The position numbers were made by a program, and so were the translations under genes. A stretch of DNA of 64,000 nt from Cranoglanis bouderius. Lineage: Eukaryota > Chordata > Actinopteri > Siluriformes > Cranoglanididae. The notes under the pieces were generated by a model, which saw only the letters and a list, made by a program, of their open reading frames with translations, did no database searches and was not told the DNA's origin. Below, one piece after another: positions 21,801-34,869 of the stretch. The stretch is taken from the NCBI GenBank assembly GCA_023630585.1, contig CM042553.1, forward strand, positions 62,001 through 126,000. Direction: 5' to 3'. The stretch's first letter is position 1. Each line of letters begins with the position of its first letter.

Positions 21801-24800
21801 GTGATATTGATGTGATGTTGATTCCATGTTGCTGTGATGATGTGATGTTCATGTGATGATGCTGAGATTTTGCTGTGATGTCGATGAGATGTTGCTGTGA
21901 TGTTGACGTGATGTTGATGTGGTGTTGATGTGAAGTCGATGAGATGTTGCTGTGATGTTGCTGAGATGTTTCTGTGATGTTGATGTGATGATGCTGAGAT
22001 GTTGCTGTGATGATGTGATGTTGCTGAGATGTCCATGTGATGTTTACGTGATGTTGATGTGATGTTGATGGGATGTCGATGAGATGTTGCTGTGATGTTG
22101 ATGTGATGTTGCGTTGATGTTGATTCAATGTTGATGTGATGTCGAAGATGTTGCTGTGATTTTGATGTGACGTTGCTGAGATGTTGCTGTGATGTTGATT
22201 CGATGTCGATGTGATGTTGGAGTGATGTTGATTCAATGTTGCTGTGATGTTGGCATGATGTTGATGTGATCTCGATGTGATCTCTATGTGATGATGTGAT
22301 GTTGCTGTGATGTTTATTCGATGTTGATGTGATGTTTACATGATGTTGAAGTGACGTTGATGTGATGTCGATGAGATATTGCTGTGATGTTGATGTGATG
22401 TCGCCGAGATTTTGCAGTGATGTTGATATGATGTTGATGTGAGGTTGATATGATGTCGATGTGATGTTGATGTGGTGTTGCTGAAATGTTGCTGTGATTT
22501 TGATTTAATATTGATGTGATATTGATGTGATGTTGATGGGAGGTTGATGTGATGTTGTTGAGATGTTGCTGTGATATTGATTCGATGTTGATGTGATGTT
22601 GGCGTGATGTTGATGTGATATAGATGTGATGTCGATGTGATGTTGATGTGATGATGTGATGTTGCTGAGATGTTGCTGTGATGTTGATTCGATGTTGATG
22701 TGATGCTGACATGATGTTGACGTGACGTTGATGTGATGTCGATGAGATGTTGCTGTGATGTTGATGTAATGCGGAGATGTTGCTGTGATGTTGCTGTGAT
22801 GTTGATGTGATGTCAATGAGATGTCGATGAGATGTTGATGTGATGTTGCCGAGATGTTGCTGTGATGTTGATGTGATGTTGCTGCGATTTTGCTGTGATG
22901 TTGATTCGATGTTGCTGTGTTGTTGATGATATATTGATGTGATGTTGATGTGATGTCGATGAGATGCTGGTGATGTTGCTGAGATGTTGATGTGATGTTG
23001 ATGTGATTTTGATTCGATGTTGATGTGATGTTGACGTGATGTTGATGTGATGTTGCTGAGATGTTGCTGTGATGTTGATGTGATGTTGATGTTATGTTGA
23101 TTAGACGTTGATGTGATGTTGATGTGATGTTGCCAAGATTTTGCTGTGATGTTGATTCGATGTTGCTGTGATGTTGATTTGATTTTGATGTGAGGTTGAT
23201 GTGATATCGATGAGATGTTGCTGTGATGTTGATCTGATGTTGCTGAGATGTTGCTATGATGCTGATGTGATGTTGATGTGATGTTGCTGAGATGTTGCTG
23301 TGATGTTGATTCGATGTTGATGTTGACGTGATGTGGTGTTGATGTGATGTTGATGTGATGTCGATGAGTTGTTGGTGATGTTGATACGATGTTGATGTGA
23401 TGCTGACATGATGTTGATGTGATGTCGGTGAGATGTCACAGTGATGTTGATTTGATGTTGCTGAGATGTTGGTGATGTTGACGTGATGTTGATGTGATGT
23501 TTATTCCATGTTGCTGTGACGATGTGATGTTGATGTGATGATGCTGAGATGTTGCTGTGATGTTGACGTGATGTTGATGTGGTGTTGATGTGAAGTCGAT
23601 GAGATTTTGCTGTGATGTCGATGAGATGTTGCTTTGATGTTGATGTGATGGTGCTGAGATGTTGCTGTGATGATGTGATGTTGCTGAGATGTCCATGTGA
23701 TGTTTACGTGATGTTGATGTGATGTTGATGTGATGTCGATGAGATACTGCTGTGATGTTGATGTGACGTTGCGTTGATTTTTATTCGATGTTGATGTGAT
23801 GTCGAAGATGTTGCTGTGATTTTGATGTGATGTTGCTGAGATGTTGCTGTGATGTTGATTCGATGTCGATGTGATGTTGGACTGATGTTGATTCGATGTT
23901 GCTGTGGTGTTGGCATGATGCTGATGTGATCTCGATGTGATCTCTATGTGATGATGTGATGTTGCTGTGATGTTTATTCGATGTTGATGTGATGTTTACA
24001 TGATGTTGAGGTGATGTTGATGTGATGTCGATGAGATGTTGCTGTGATGTTGATGTGATGTTGCTGAGATGTTGATGTGATGTTGCTGAAATGTTGCTGT
24101 GATTTTGATTTAATATTGATGTGATATTGATGTGATGTTGATGTGAGGTTGATGTGATGTTGTTGAGATGTTGCTGTGATATTGATTCGATGTTGATGTG
24201 ATGTTGGTGTGATGTTGATGTGATGTCGATGTGATGTCGATGTGATGTTGATGTGCTGATGTGATGTTGCTGAGATGTTGCTGTGATGTTGATTCGATGT
24301 TGATGTGATGCTGACATGATGTTGATGTGACGTTGATGTGATGTCAATGAGATGTTGCTGTGATGTTGATGTGATGTTGCTGAGATTTTACTGTGATGTT
24401 GATGTGATGTTGATGTGATGTCGATGAGATGTTGATGTGATGTTGCCGAGATGTTGCTGTGATATTGATTCGATGTTGATGTGATGTTGGCGTGATGTTG
24501 ATGTGATATAGATGTGATGTCGATGTGATGTTGATGTGATGATGTGATGTTGTTGAGATGTTGCTGTGATATTGATTCGATGTTGATGTGATGTTGGCGT
24601 GATGTTGATGTGATGTTGATGTGATGTCAATGTGATGTTGATGTGATGATGTGATGTTGCTGAGATGTTGCTGTGATGTTGATTCGATGTTGATGTGATG
24701 CTAACATGATGTTGATGTGACGTTGATGTGATGTTGCTGTGATGTTGATGTGATGTTGCTGAGATGTTGCTGTGATGTTGATGTGATGATGCTGAGATGT

Positions 24801-27800
24801 TGCTGTGATGTTGATTCGATGTTGCTGTGTTGTTGATGATATATTGATGTGATGTTGATGTGATGTCGATGAGATGCTGGTGATGTTGCTGAGATGTTGA
24901 TGTGATGTTGATGTGATCTTGATTCGATGTTGCCGTGATGTTGAAGGGATGTTGATGTGATTTTGCTGAGATGTTGCTGTGATGTTGATGTGATGTTGAT
25001 GTGATGTCGCTGAGATGTTGATGTGATGTTGATGTGATGTTGCTGAGATTTTGCTGTGATGTTGATTCGATATTGCTGTGATGATGATTTGATTTTGATG
25101 TGAGGTTGATGTGATATCGATGAGATGTTACTGTGATGTTGACCTGATTTTGCTGAGATGTTGCTATGATGCTGATGTGATGTTGATGTGATGTTGCTGA
25201 GATGTTGCTGTGATGTTGATTCGATGTTGATGTTGACGTGGTGTGGTGTTTATGTGATGTTGATGTGATGTCGATGAGTTGTTGGTGATGTTGATACGAT
25301 GTTGATGTGATGTTGACATGATGTTGATGTGATGATGTGATGTCGGTGAGATGTCACAGTGATGTTGATTTGATGTTGCTGAGATGTTGGTGATGTTGAC
25401 GTGATGTTGATGTGATGTTTATTCCATGTTGCTGTGACGATGTGATGTTGATGTGATGATGCTGAGATTTTGCTGTGATGTCGATGAGATGTTGCTGTGA
25501 TGTTGATGTGATGTTGACGTGGTGTTGCTGAGATGTTGCTGAGATGTTGCTGTGATGTTGCTGAGATGTTGCTGTGATGTTGATGTGATAATGTGATGTT
25601 GCTGTGATGATGTGATGTTGCTGAGATGTCCATGTGATGTTTATGTGATATTGATGTGATGATGATGTGATGTCGATGAGATGTTGCTGTGATGTTGATG
25701 TGATGTTGCGTTGATGTTGATTCGATTTTGATGTGATGTCGAAGATGTTGCTGTGATTTTGATGTGACGTTGCTGAGATGTTGCTGTGATGGTGATTCGA
25801 TGTCGATGTGATGTTGGAGTGATGTTGATTCGATGTTGCTGTGATGTTGGCATGATGTTGATGTGATCTCGATGTGATCTCTATGTGATGATGTGATGTT
25901 GCTGTGATGTTTATTCGATGTTGATGTGATGTTTACATGATGTTGAGGTGATGTTGATGTGATGTCGATGAGATGTTGCTGTGATGTTGATGTGATGTTG
26001 CTGAGATGTTGATGTGATGTTGATGTGACGTTGATGTGATGTTGATGAGATGTTGATGTGGTGTTGCTGAAATGTTGCTGTGATTTTGATTTAATATTGA
26101 TGTGATATTGATGTGATGTTGATGTGAGGTTGATGTGATGTTGTTGAGATGTTGCTGTGATGTTGATTCGATGTTGATGTGATGTTGGCGTGATGTTGAT
26201 GTGATGTTGATATGATGTCGATGTGATGTCGATGTGATTTTGATGTGATGATGTGATGTTGCTGAGATGTTGCTGTGATGTTGATTCGATGGTGATGTGA
26301 TGCTAACATGATGTTGAAGTGACGTTGATGTGATGTCGATGAGATGTTGCTGTGATGTTGATGTAATGCGGAGATGTTGCTGTGATGTTGCTGTGATGTT
26401 GATGTGATGTCGATGAGATGTCGATGAGATGTTGATGTGATGTTGCCGAGATGTTGCTGTGATGTTGATTCGATGTTGATATGATGTTGACGTGATGTCG
26501 ATGTGATGTTGATGCGATGTTGCTGTGATGTTGACGTGATGTTGCTGAGATGTTGCTGTGATGTCGATGTAATGTTGCTGATGTGCTGCTGTGATGTTGA
26601 TGTGATGTTGAGGTGATGTTGCTGAGATGTTGCTGTGATGTTGATTTAATCTTGATGTGATTTCGATGTAATGTTGATGTGATGTCGGAGATGTTGCTGT
26701 GATTTTGATCTGATGTTGCTGAGATGTTGCTATGATGCTGATGTGATGTTGATGTGATGTTGCTGAGATGTTGCTGTGATGTTGATTCGATGTTGATGTG
26801 ATGCTGACATGATGTTGACGTGACGTTGATGTGATGTCGATGAGATGTTGCTGTGATGTTGATGTAATGCGGAGATGTTGCTGTGATGTTGCTGTGATGT
26901 TGATGAGATGTCGATGAGATGTGGATGAGATGTTGATGTGATGTTGCCGAGATGTTGCTGTGATGTTGATGTGATGTTGCTGCGATTTTGCTGTGATGTT
27001 GATTCGATGTTGCTGTGTTGTTGATGATATATTGATGTGATGTTGTTGTGATGTTGATGTGATGTTGCTGAGATGTTGCTGTGATGTTGATTCGATGTTG
27101 ATTCGATGTTGATGTGATGTTGACGTGATGTTGATGTGATGTTGCTGAGATGTTGCTGTGATGTTGATGTGATGTTGATCTGATGTCGATGAGATGTCGA
27201 TGTGATGTTGATGTGATGTTGCCAAGATTTTGCTGTGATGTTGATTCGATGTTGCTGTGATGTTGATTTGATTTTGATGTGAGGTTGATGTGATAACGAT
27301 GAGATGTTGCTGTGATGTTGACCTGATGTTGCTGAGATGTTGCTATGATGCTGATGTGATGTTGATGTGATGTTGATGTGATGCTGACATGATGTTGATG
27401 TGATGTCGGTGAGATGTCACAGTGATGTTGATTTGATGTTGCTGAGATGTTGGTGATGTTGACGTGATGTTGATGTGATGTTTATTCCATGTTGCTGTGA
27501 CGATGTGATGTTGATGTGATGATGCTGAGATTTTGCTGTGATGTCGATGAGATGTTGCTGTGATGTTGACGTGATGTTGATGTGGTGTTGATGTGAAGTC
27601 GATGAGATGTTGCTGTGATGTTGCTGAGATGTTTCTGTGATGTTGATGTGATGATGCTGAGATGTTGCTGTGATGATGTGATGTTGCTGAGATGTCCATG
27701 TGATGTTTACGTGATGTTGATGTGATGTTGATGGGATGTCGATGAGATGTTGCTGTGATGTTGATGTGATGTTGCGTTGATGTTGATTCAATGTTGATGT

Positions 27801-29941
27801 GATGTCGAAGATGTTGCTGTGATTTTGATGTGACGTTGCTGAGATGTTGCTGTGATGGTGATTCGATGTCGATGTGATGTTGGAGTGATGTTGATTCGAT
27901 GTTGATGTGATGTTGGCATGATGTTGATGTGATCTCGATGTGATGATGTGATGTTGCTGAGATGTTGCTGTGATGTTTATTCAATGTTGATGTGATGTTT
28001 ACGTGATGTTGATGTGATGTCGATGTGATGTCGATGAGATGTTGCTGTGATGTTGATGTGATGTTGCTGAGATCTTTCAGTGATGTTGATGTGATGTTGA
28101 TGTGATGTTGATGAGATGTTGATGTGGTGTTGCTGAGATGTTGCTGTGATGCTGATTTGATGTTGATGTGATGTTGATGTGATGTCGATGAGATGTTGCT
28201 GTGGTGATTTGATGTTGCTGAGATGTTGCTGTGATGTTTATTCGATGTTGATGTGATGTTAGCGTGATGTTGATGTGATGTTGTTGTGATGTCGATGTGA
28301 TGTTGAAGTGATGATGTGATGATGCTGAGATGTTGCAGTGATGTTGATTCGATGTTGATGTGATGCTGACATGATGTTGATGTGACGTTGATGTGATGTC
28401 GATGAGATGTTGCTGTGATGTTGATGTGATGCTGAGATGTTGCTGTGATGTTGCTGTGATGTTGATGTGATGTTGAGGTGATGTTGCTGAGATGTTGCTG
28501 TGATGTTGATTCGATGTTGATGTGATGTTGACGTGATGTCGATGTGATGTTGATGCGATGTTGCTGTGATGTTGACGAGATGTTGCTGAAATGTTGCTGT
28601 GATGTCGATGTTATATTGCTGATGTGTTGCTGAGATGTTGATGTGATGTTGAGGTGATGTTGCTGAGATGTTGCTGTGATGTTGATTTAATCTTGATGTG
28701 ATTTCGATGTAATGTTGATGTGATGTCGGAGATGTTGCTGTGATTTTGATCTGATGTTGCTGAGATGTTGCTATGATGCTGATGTGATGTTGATGTGATG
28801 TTGCTGAGATGTTGCTGTGATGTTGTTTCGATGTTGATGTTGACGTGATGTGGTGTTGATGTGATGTCGATGTTATGTCGATGTGATGTTGATGTGATGT
28901 TGCTGCGATGTTGCTGTGATGTTGATGTGATGTTGCTGCGATGTTGATGTGATGTTGACCTTATGTTGATGTGATTTTGATGTGATGTTGATGTAATGTT
29001 GCTGAGATGTTGCTGTGATGTTGATGTGATGTTCCTTTGATGCTGATGTGATGCTGACGTGATGTTGATGTGATGTTGCTGAGATGTTGCTGTGATGTTG
29101 ATGTGATGTTGATGTGATGTCGATGAGATGTTGATGTGATGTTGATGTGATGTTGCTGAGATGTTGCTGTGATGTTGATGTGATGTTGATGTGATGTCGA
29201 TGAGATGTTGATGTGATGTTGATGTGATGTTGCCAAATTTTTGCTGTGATGTTGATTCGATGTTGCTGTGATGTTGATTTGATTTTGATGTGAGGTTGAT
29301 GTGTTGTCGATGTGATGTTGCTGAGATGTCGATGTGATGTTGCTGATGTGTTGCTGTGATGTTGATGTGATGTTGAGGTGATGTTGCTGAGATGTTGCTG
29401 TGATGTTGATTTGTTCTTGATGTGATTTCGATGTAATGTTGATGTGATTTCGATGAGATGTTGTTGTGATGTTGATCTGATGTTGCTGAGATGTTCCTAT
29501 GATGCTGATGTGATGTTGATGTGATGTTGCTGCGATGTTGCTGTGATGTTGATTCGATGTTGATGTGATGTTGACCTTATGTTGATGTGATTTTGATGTG
29601 ATGTCGATGAGATGTTGCTGTGATCTTGATGTGATGTTGCTGAGATGTTGCTGTGATGTTGATGTGATATCGATGAGATGTTGTTGATGTTGATTCGATA
29701 TTGATGTGATGTTGACGTGATGTTGATATGATGTTGAGATGTTGACGTGGTGTTGCTGAGATGTTGCTGTGATGTTGCTGAGATGTTGCTGTGATGTTGA
29801 TTTTATGTTGATGTGATGATGTGATGTTGAAGTGATGTTGATGTGATGTTGCTGAGATGTTGATTCGATGTTGATGTTGACGTGATGTGGTGTTGATGTG
29901 ATGTTGCTGCGATGTTGCTGCGATGTTGATGTGATGTTGCT
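18861..29941. repeat. 11-bp tandem satellite array, right part
   Basis: This continues the array at 1-4394, with about 1,000 more units and the same variants. A longer order is visible. The recognisable string GTCGAAGATGTTGCTGTGAT, followed by the same series of rare variants (GTTGGAGTGATG, GTTGGCATGATG, GATCTCGATG), starts at 22141, 23801, 25738 and 27804, so blocks of about 1.7-2.1 kb have been duplicated. Minus-strand ORFs reach 577 codons in overlapping frames because the unit cannot form a stop on that strand. I do not annotate any of them as genes. Confidence 0.95.
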
Positions 29942-29943
29942 AG

Positions 29944-29944
<1 letters not shown>

Positions 29945-29973
<29 letters not shown>
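29945..29973. repeat. (TA)n microsatellite at the satellite's right edge
   Basis: A short TA run sits directly between the last 11-bp unit and unique AT-rich DNA. It may be the slippage-prone seed or boundary of the array. Confidence 0.9.
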
Positions 29974-29976
<3 letters not shown>

Positions 29977-30482
29977 AAGTCACGTTTCTCTCAAACATAA
30001 CAGAGAGGTATTCAGTTGTATAAGTTGGATTTTTTATTTGTTCAAAGATTTGTGGAATGGATTGTATTTATTTGTGAAATATGATGTAGGCTGAAATATG
30101 AGGTATATATTTGTGAAACGCAGGACATTTATTTATTTTCTCTTTAATGTCCCTCTGTATTTGCAAACCGCTTTCTGTTTGTTTGAGAGTGGAGTTTTCC
30201 TTTGCACAGCAGATTGTGTTTGTTTGTGAAATGGTAGATTTATTTGTTTAGTTTTGGCACAAATCGATCTCCCCATTTACTCCACGCAGTAATGTGCACA
30301 GAGCCCAGTGATTTACTTTCTTACAGTTAAATTTATACCTTCATTAATATTTCTTGAATAACCTATGTAATTATTTGTGTTGTATTACCATAAATGTATA
30401 ATGTCAACACATGTTTTTTTTGTTTTTTACAAAATGCAAAACAAAGCATCAGGTGGAAAAAGTAACACGTTTATGTTTCATC
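29974..30482. other. Unassigned AT-rich DNA
   Basis: No ORF, RNA gene or repeat that I recognise. Several TTTGTGAAA-type motifs recur loosely at 30050-30240. Confidence 0.5.
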
Positions 30483-30540
30483 TGTAAGTCGCTTTGGATA
30501 AAAGCGTCTGCTAAATGAATAAATGTAAATGTAATGTATT
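30483..30540 (+). repeat. L2/V-SINE-type 3' tail
   Basis: GTCGCTTTGGATAAAAGCG forms a short stem (CGCTTT/AAAGCG), followed by TCTGCTAAATG and short TGTAA-like repeats. This is the conserved 3' tail of teleost L2-clade LINEs and the SINEs they mobilise. No SINE head with A/B boxes is evident upstream, so it is probably a truncated copy. Confidence 0.6.
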
Positions 30541-30694
30541 AATTTGAACTTCACTATATATACAGTGATCAGAGTGTGACTTTACATTGTAATTGTTTTT
30601 CAGTATAAATATGTTTATAACTATGCCATATTTGTTATAAATGATATAAAACACAAAAAATTAGAGCACAAATTTCTTTTAATTATTTGAATTC

Positions 30695-30849
30695 TTATAA
30701 ATCTGACAAAGGCAGATCAAATGTGCTGATGTCTGGTAGGTCACCATCATTTTGAGACTGAGCGGTGGCCTGTTTTTGCTGATTTAGTAGAATCAGGACC
30801 AGCTGTTGCTTCATGACCTCTTGTGCCCTTAAACCTGCAGTCAGCAGGG
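30695..30849 (-). CDS. Possible 3'-terminal exon of an unidentified host gene
   Basis: On the minus strand, a good splice acceptor (TGTATTTTACAG, just above 30849) is followed by 50 open codons ending in TAA at 30695-30697. The peptide is polar and helix-forming (EVMKQQLVLILLNQQKQ), with an acidic, Leu-rich end (DISTFDLPLSDL). That is unlike random translation or the local repeats. Upstream on the same strand, 31087-31240 has a TTTGTAAGT donor and a weakly open frame, and 31641-31757 could be another exon. I do not recognise the protein. It could be a host gene end or part of an unrecognised transposon. Confidence 0.35.
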
Positions 30850-31330
30850 CTGTAAAATACAGAAATAATACATGAGCATTACATCAACTAGTAGCTTATT
30901 GCCATATAGTGTTTGGTAAGAGAAACAGGGCAATGCAATCTTAGCCTGTACCCATTGGACACCCACCAAAAAAAGAATCAAATAAAATATAAATAAAATA
31001 AACTTGACAGTGTTTTTTTTAATGATGTTAAAATTCTCTAGTTCCCCTTTACTAGTTAAATGAGGAGTTTTTGTGAATACTTACAAACACATGACTGATT
31101 ACAACAGGTTCTGTCTCTATCTTCAGCTGCAGTTGTAAATGGAGTGTAAATGTTCTGAGAGGTGCTGGGATGGAGCTCTTAGGACTTCTGCCATAGATAT
31201 TGGTGATGGTTCAGCGGCAACCTCTGAAAGATCCTCAGTTCTGCCCCCCCCCCCCCCCCCCCGTGTCTTCTTAACAACAAGATCATCCCCATCACTCCCA
31301 CTTGTATTGTGTCTTATTTCCCCTGATTGG

Positions 31331-31366
<36 letters not shown>

Positions 31367-31640
31367 ACAACAACAACTTTAAACTTGTGCCATAGAAAAA
31401 CATGCGAGTTGAGGTTGTAATGCAGTAGCCAATGCAATACATTTGCAATTTTCTTATAGTTCACTCAAAAATGAAAGTTCTGTCATCATCGACTCATCAT
31501 CAGGTTGTTGTTGCTGACAGACTTTTCATTCTTGACTTTACTCTGGTAAAAGGAAATACTTAAAATCCAAACAAACCTGTTTTTTTTTTTCTTTTTGTGC
31601 ATGCTGAACAATCATCATCATCATCGGTCTGCATGGACTT
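30850..31640. other. Mostly unassigned, with poly-C and poly-A runs
   Basis: It contains a 19-base C run (31244-31262) and a 32-base A run (31334-31365). A possible minus-strand exon ends at a TTTGTAAGT donor near 31087, but its frames carry stops, so I do not call a gene. TCATCATCATCATCGG near 31612 is a short microsatellite. Confidence 0.5.
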
Positions 31641-31757
31641 CAAAATTCAAGCAACACTTGTCCTTGCCCTTTTTTGAATATTAGAATTAACTGTGTACAT
31701 CTCATAGTTTTCAGCCTCTTCTGTGCTGAGCCTGGCTGCTTCAGTGATCTTTATGTC
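31641..31757 (-). other. Exon-like segment, minus strand
   Basis: A pyrimidine tract and CCACAG acceptor (rising from 31758) lead into about 37 open codons containing LSTEEAENYEMYTVNS, then a TGA. No good donor is visible. It may belong with the terminal exon at 30695-30849. Low confidence. Confidence 0.2.
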
Positions 31758-32593
31758 TGTGGAAAAAAAAAATCATAAACAATGTAAATCTTTGTTAGAA
31801 TCAATATAACACATTTTCAATAAATACACTGACAATCCCATTAGATATAAATATATCAACCTTTGAGTTTGAACACATACCTGAACATTACATTCTTCAT
31901 GAACTCCTTTGGACTACAGACATTTGTTCTTATTTGGTCTTTTGGTTAAACTTTACATGAACTAACAATGAACAATACTTCTACAGCATTTACTGATGTT
32001 GTCTCTGTTAACTTCAGTTAAAGCACTATGAAAGAATGTGCTTAATATTAGTTAAAATTGTTCAAGATGAATAAATGCTATAAAATATATTGCTCATTGT
32101 TTGTTGATGTGAGCTAATGCAATAACCAATGTCAACATTGTAAAGTGCTACAGAGGAGACCTGAGTGTGTTTGTTAAAAAGCCAGAATAAAGACATAAAC
32201 AGTAAACTGTTTCATCAGTTATGAAGCAATTAGTAATTAAAGGAGTGAAAAGCTCAAATATGTTGAAAAGTTATCAGCAGTTTATTCTCTGCAGTGGCCT
32301 GAGTCTAGTGGTAACATTCCTAAAATACCATACATTCACACGCTGAATAATAAACAACAGTCTGCCATTAATCTGCACACACTGGCAAAGACTGATGTAC
32401 TGCAAACCAGCCCCCATTATGTCAAGCTCTATGCAGATATATAGAAAGACTGAAGTACTACAAATTGCCCTCTCTTGTGATTTATCTATTTTATACTCAC
32501 ATTTTACACCATTTTATACATGATCATGAAATCTGGATCTGTTCTATTAGGTCAAACCAAGCATTTACCTGCTTGTAATAACACCTTTGGCAT
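31758..32593. other. Unassigned AT-rich DNA
   Basis: No gene is seen. The stretch at 31945-32160 resembles the MITE-like sequence at 32594-32813 (ACTAACAATGAACAATACTTCTACAG) and may be a decayed copy. Confidence 0.4.
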
Positions 32594-32813
32594 AACTTTA
32601 CTATAAGGTCCCATTCGTTAACGCACTGACTAACATGACCTAACAAAGAACTATTTTTCTACAGAACTTTAATATTACTTAATAAAAATGCAATTGTTCT
32701 TTCATATTAATTCATAATGAACTCTACCTAATGTTAACAGATACAGTGTTTGAAAAGGTTTTGTTCATCGTTATTTCATGTTAACAAATAAAACCTTATT
32801 GCAAAATGTTACC
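32594..32813. repeat. MITE-like element with about 30-bp inverted ends
   Basis: The left end ACTATAAGGTCCCATTCGTTAAC and the right end GTTAACAAATAAAACCTTATTG are imperfect inverted copies. The interior (AACTCTACCTAATGTTAACAG) is the kind found in common fish non-autonomous DNA transposons. The family is not assigned. Confidence 0.5.
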
Positions 32814-34869
32814 TCCATTTTTACTTTAAAAGCTGAATGTTAACATCAGTTAATACATTATGAACATCAACTAACGTGGAAAATAGTCTATTTATATATT
32901 AACATGAAGCTAAAACAAGATTGTTTGCTGTAAGCTAACAAAATATATAATCTTATTGTACACTCATTCAGAATTTATTTATTTATTTATTTATTTATTT
33001 TTTACAATCACTAAAAGGTTCTTTGGGGAACTAAAAATGCCAATTTGTCTTTATAGAAAGCTTTTATCCATTTAATTAGTTTCAGTTGTGTTTTTAAAAA
33101 GACTTAAATCAGTTAACCTAAAAACGGTCACCTAACTAAACTTTACAGTAACACTGTGAATAATGTTTTAAACAGTAAAATTAAAACGGTCATCAGTATA
33201 TCAGGAGCAGAAACATTACCTCAGTGACTGAATTCCAAAACTGACATGTTGAACCCTAACCTCCAGGCGTGGACACCTTTATCTCCATTCAGTAAGACCA
33301 TCATCCAATCAGTAGCCACCGGCTACGGAAATACGTCATTGTTATACAAGATTTGAAATTAGTCCTGTATGTACCATTTCAAGCTCAGTTAAATGTAAAC
33401 TTAAAACTTACACAAGTCTTTCATGAAATATATGTGTAATAACAAAGGTTACCAGTGTTTGAATATACAGACAGTGTTCATCTGCCCAGCTTAAAACCCA
33501 CCATTGAGAAACATGTGTGGAGTTATAGTAGCCTATTACTTAATAGTAAAAACAAATCCTCATAACTCTCACTAAAAACCTTTATTGTCCTTGAAGAAAT
33601 ATAGAATAAAAAAACGTCCGCTTAATACAATTGCATTCATAAAAATAAGAAGAGTGTGGAAAGTAAAAATACAAACGACCTGCTCTTTCTACTTGTATAT
33701 ACACGGGTCAGAGTGCTGCTCGTCAAAGTTTAGTGCAGCGTGAACATTCACTTTTTACAAGGTCCTTTATGAACATCTGCAAAGTAAAATACTCCAAATG
33801 TAAATATGAATCGATGCTTACCCCAATTGTTTTATCTAAATGGCCTCATATCTCTTGGTAAATAATCCATTGTTTTGTTTGTGTCCAAACCGCACAAACA
33901 TGGTGGGCATCTCCCACTGCCACAGGTAACTACAAGACCCCTCTCACTGCTGTGTGAGTGAAGATGAAATCACCTGAGAGCGCAATGAAGCGCCTTTAAA
34001 TTAAATAAAAGCATATAAAAGAACAACCTGCTGCATTATATCTAAATATATTTGCTACTGTTATAAATATTAGTGAATGTTCTGTCTTCTACTATTATTA
34101 TTTTTAATGTAATGTTTTACCTCAGATATTTAGTTTTTTGACAAATTCACGACATTAAACGTGCAGTTAACACATTATCAGATCCTGTCAGGGAATTAAG
34201 TAAATTTTATGTTAAATCATATAATTATTGCTCCATCAATGTATCTGATTGAACGAAGCCGAGTCATTGCCAGAAGTGGCCCAGACTCTAAAGCCAGATC
34301 TGGGCTAGTTAAATATGGAGAACAAGAATCGGCCCCAGTACTTTACCGCCGTAACAAACACACGTGCCAGAGCGAGCTGTGGGCCACATTCGGCCCGGAT
34401 TATACATGCCGATGCCGAGTCTGAGCCGCAGGAGCCGCAGGGCTGCCGAGCTCGGGCCCATTACTACATGCTATCTGGGTTTCTCCTGTTTATACATTTT
34501 AAGTTATTCCACTGATAATGTGTTTGGTTCATTTTTGTATATTTTCATTTCTTTCTGTTTATTTCCTTTGGCAGTATAAGGATTGTACATTTTGTAAATC
34601 CTCTGTATGTATGTTTCTTTGTGAGTGTAAGCATAATAATAAAAAACATTTACACAAAAGCATTTCCACTCAGTTACACTGCAGGAGTAACAGCATTGTC
34701 TACATGCCTGAAAATAAAATAAAATAAAACACTCCTAATGCCTCTTTTTGCTCTTCAGCCTGAGAAAACAACGTAAAGAACAACACATTGAACTATGACA
34801 CAAGTATATGGCGCAGTGGAACTTTGGGATACTCCCATAATGCACCGGGGAAAACAAAACGAAAACAAA
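32814..34869. other. Unassigned intergenic DNA
   Basis: No supported gene. A CCAATCAG box and TACGTCA lie at 33310-33340, and a minus-strand ATG-rich segment with a possible GGGGTAAGC donor sits near 33823-33925. Together they could be a promoter and first exon of the minus-strand transcript ending at 30695, but this is speculative. At 34209-34424 a 71-codon plus ORF overlaps a GC-rich patch with palindromic parts, probably a repeat. Tandem AAAATA lies near 34709. Confidence 0.4.

Noticed and set aside
20503..27225. 577- and 430-codon minus ORFs in the right part of the array
   Set aside because: Same cause. Overlapping frames give the same peptide repeat, so length carries no evidence for a gene.
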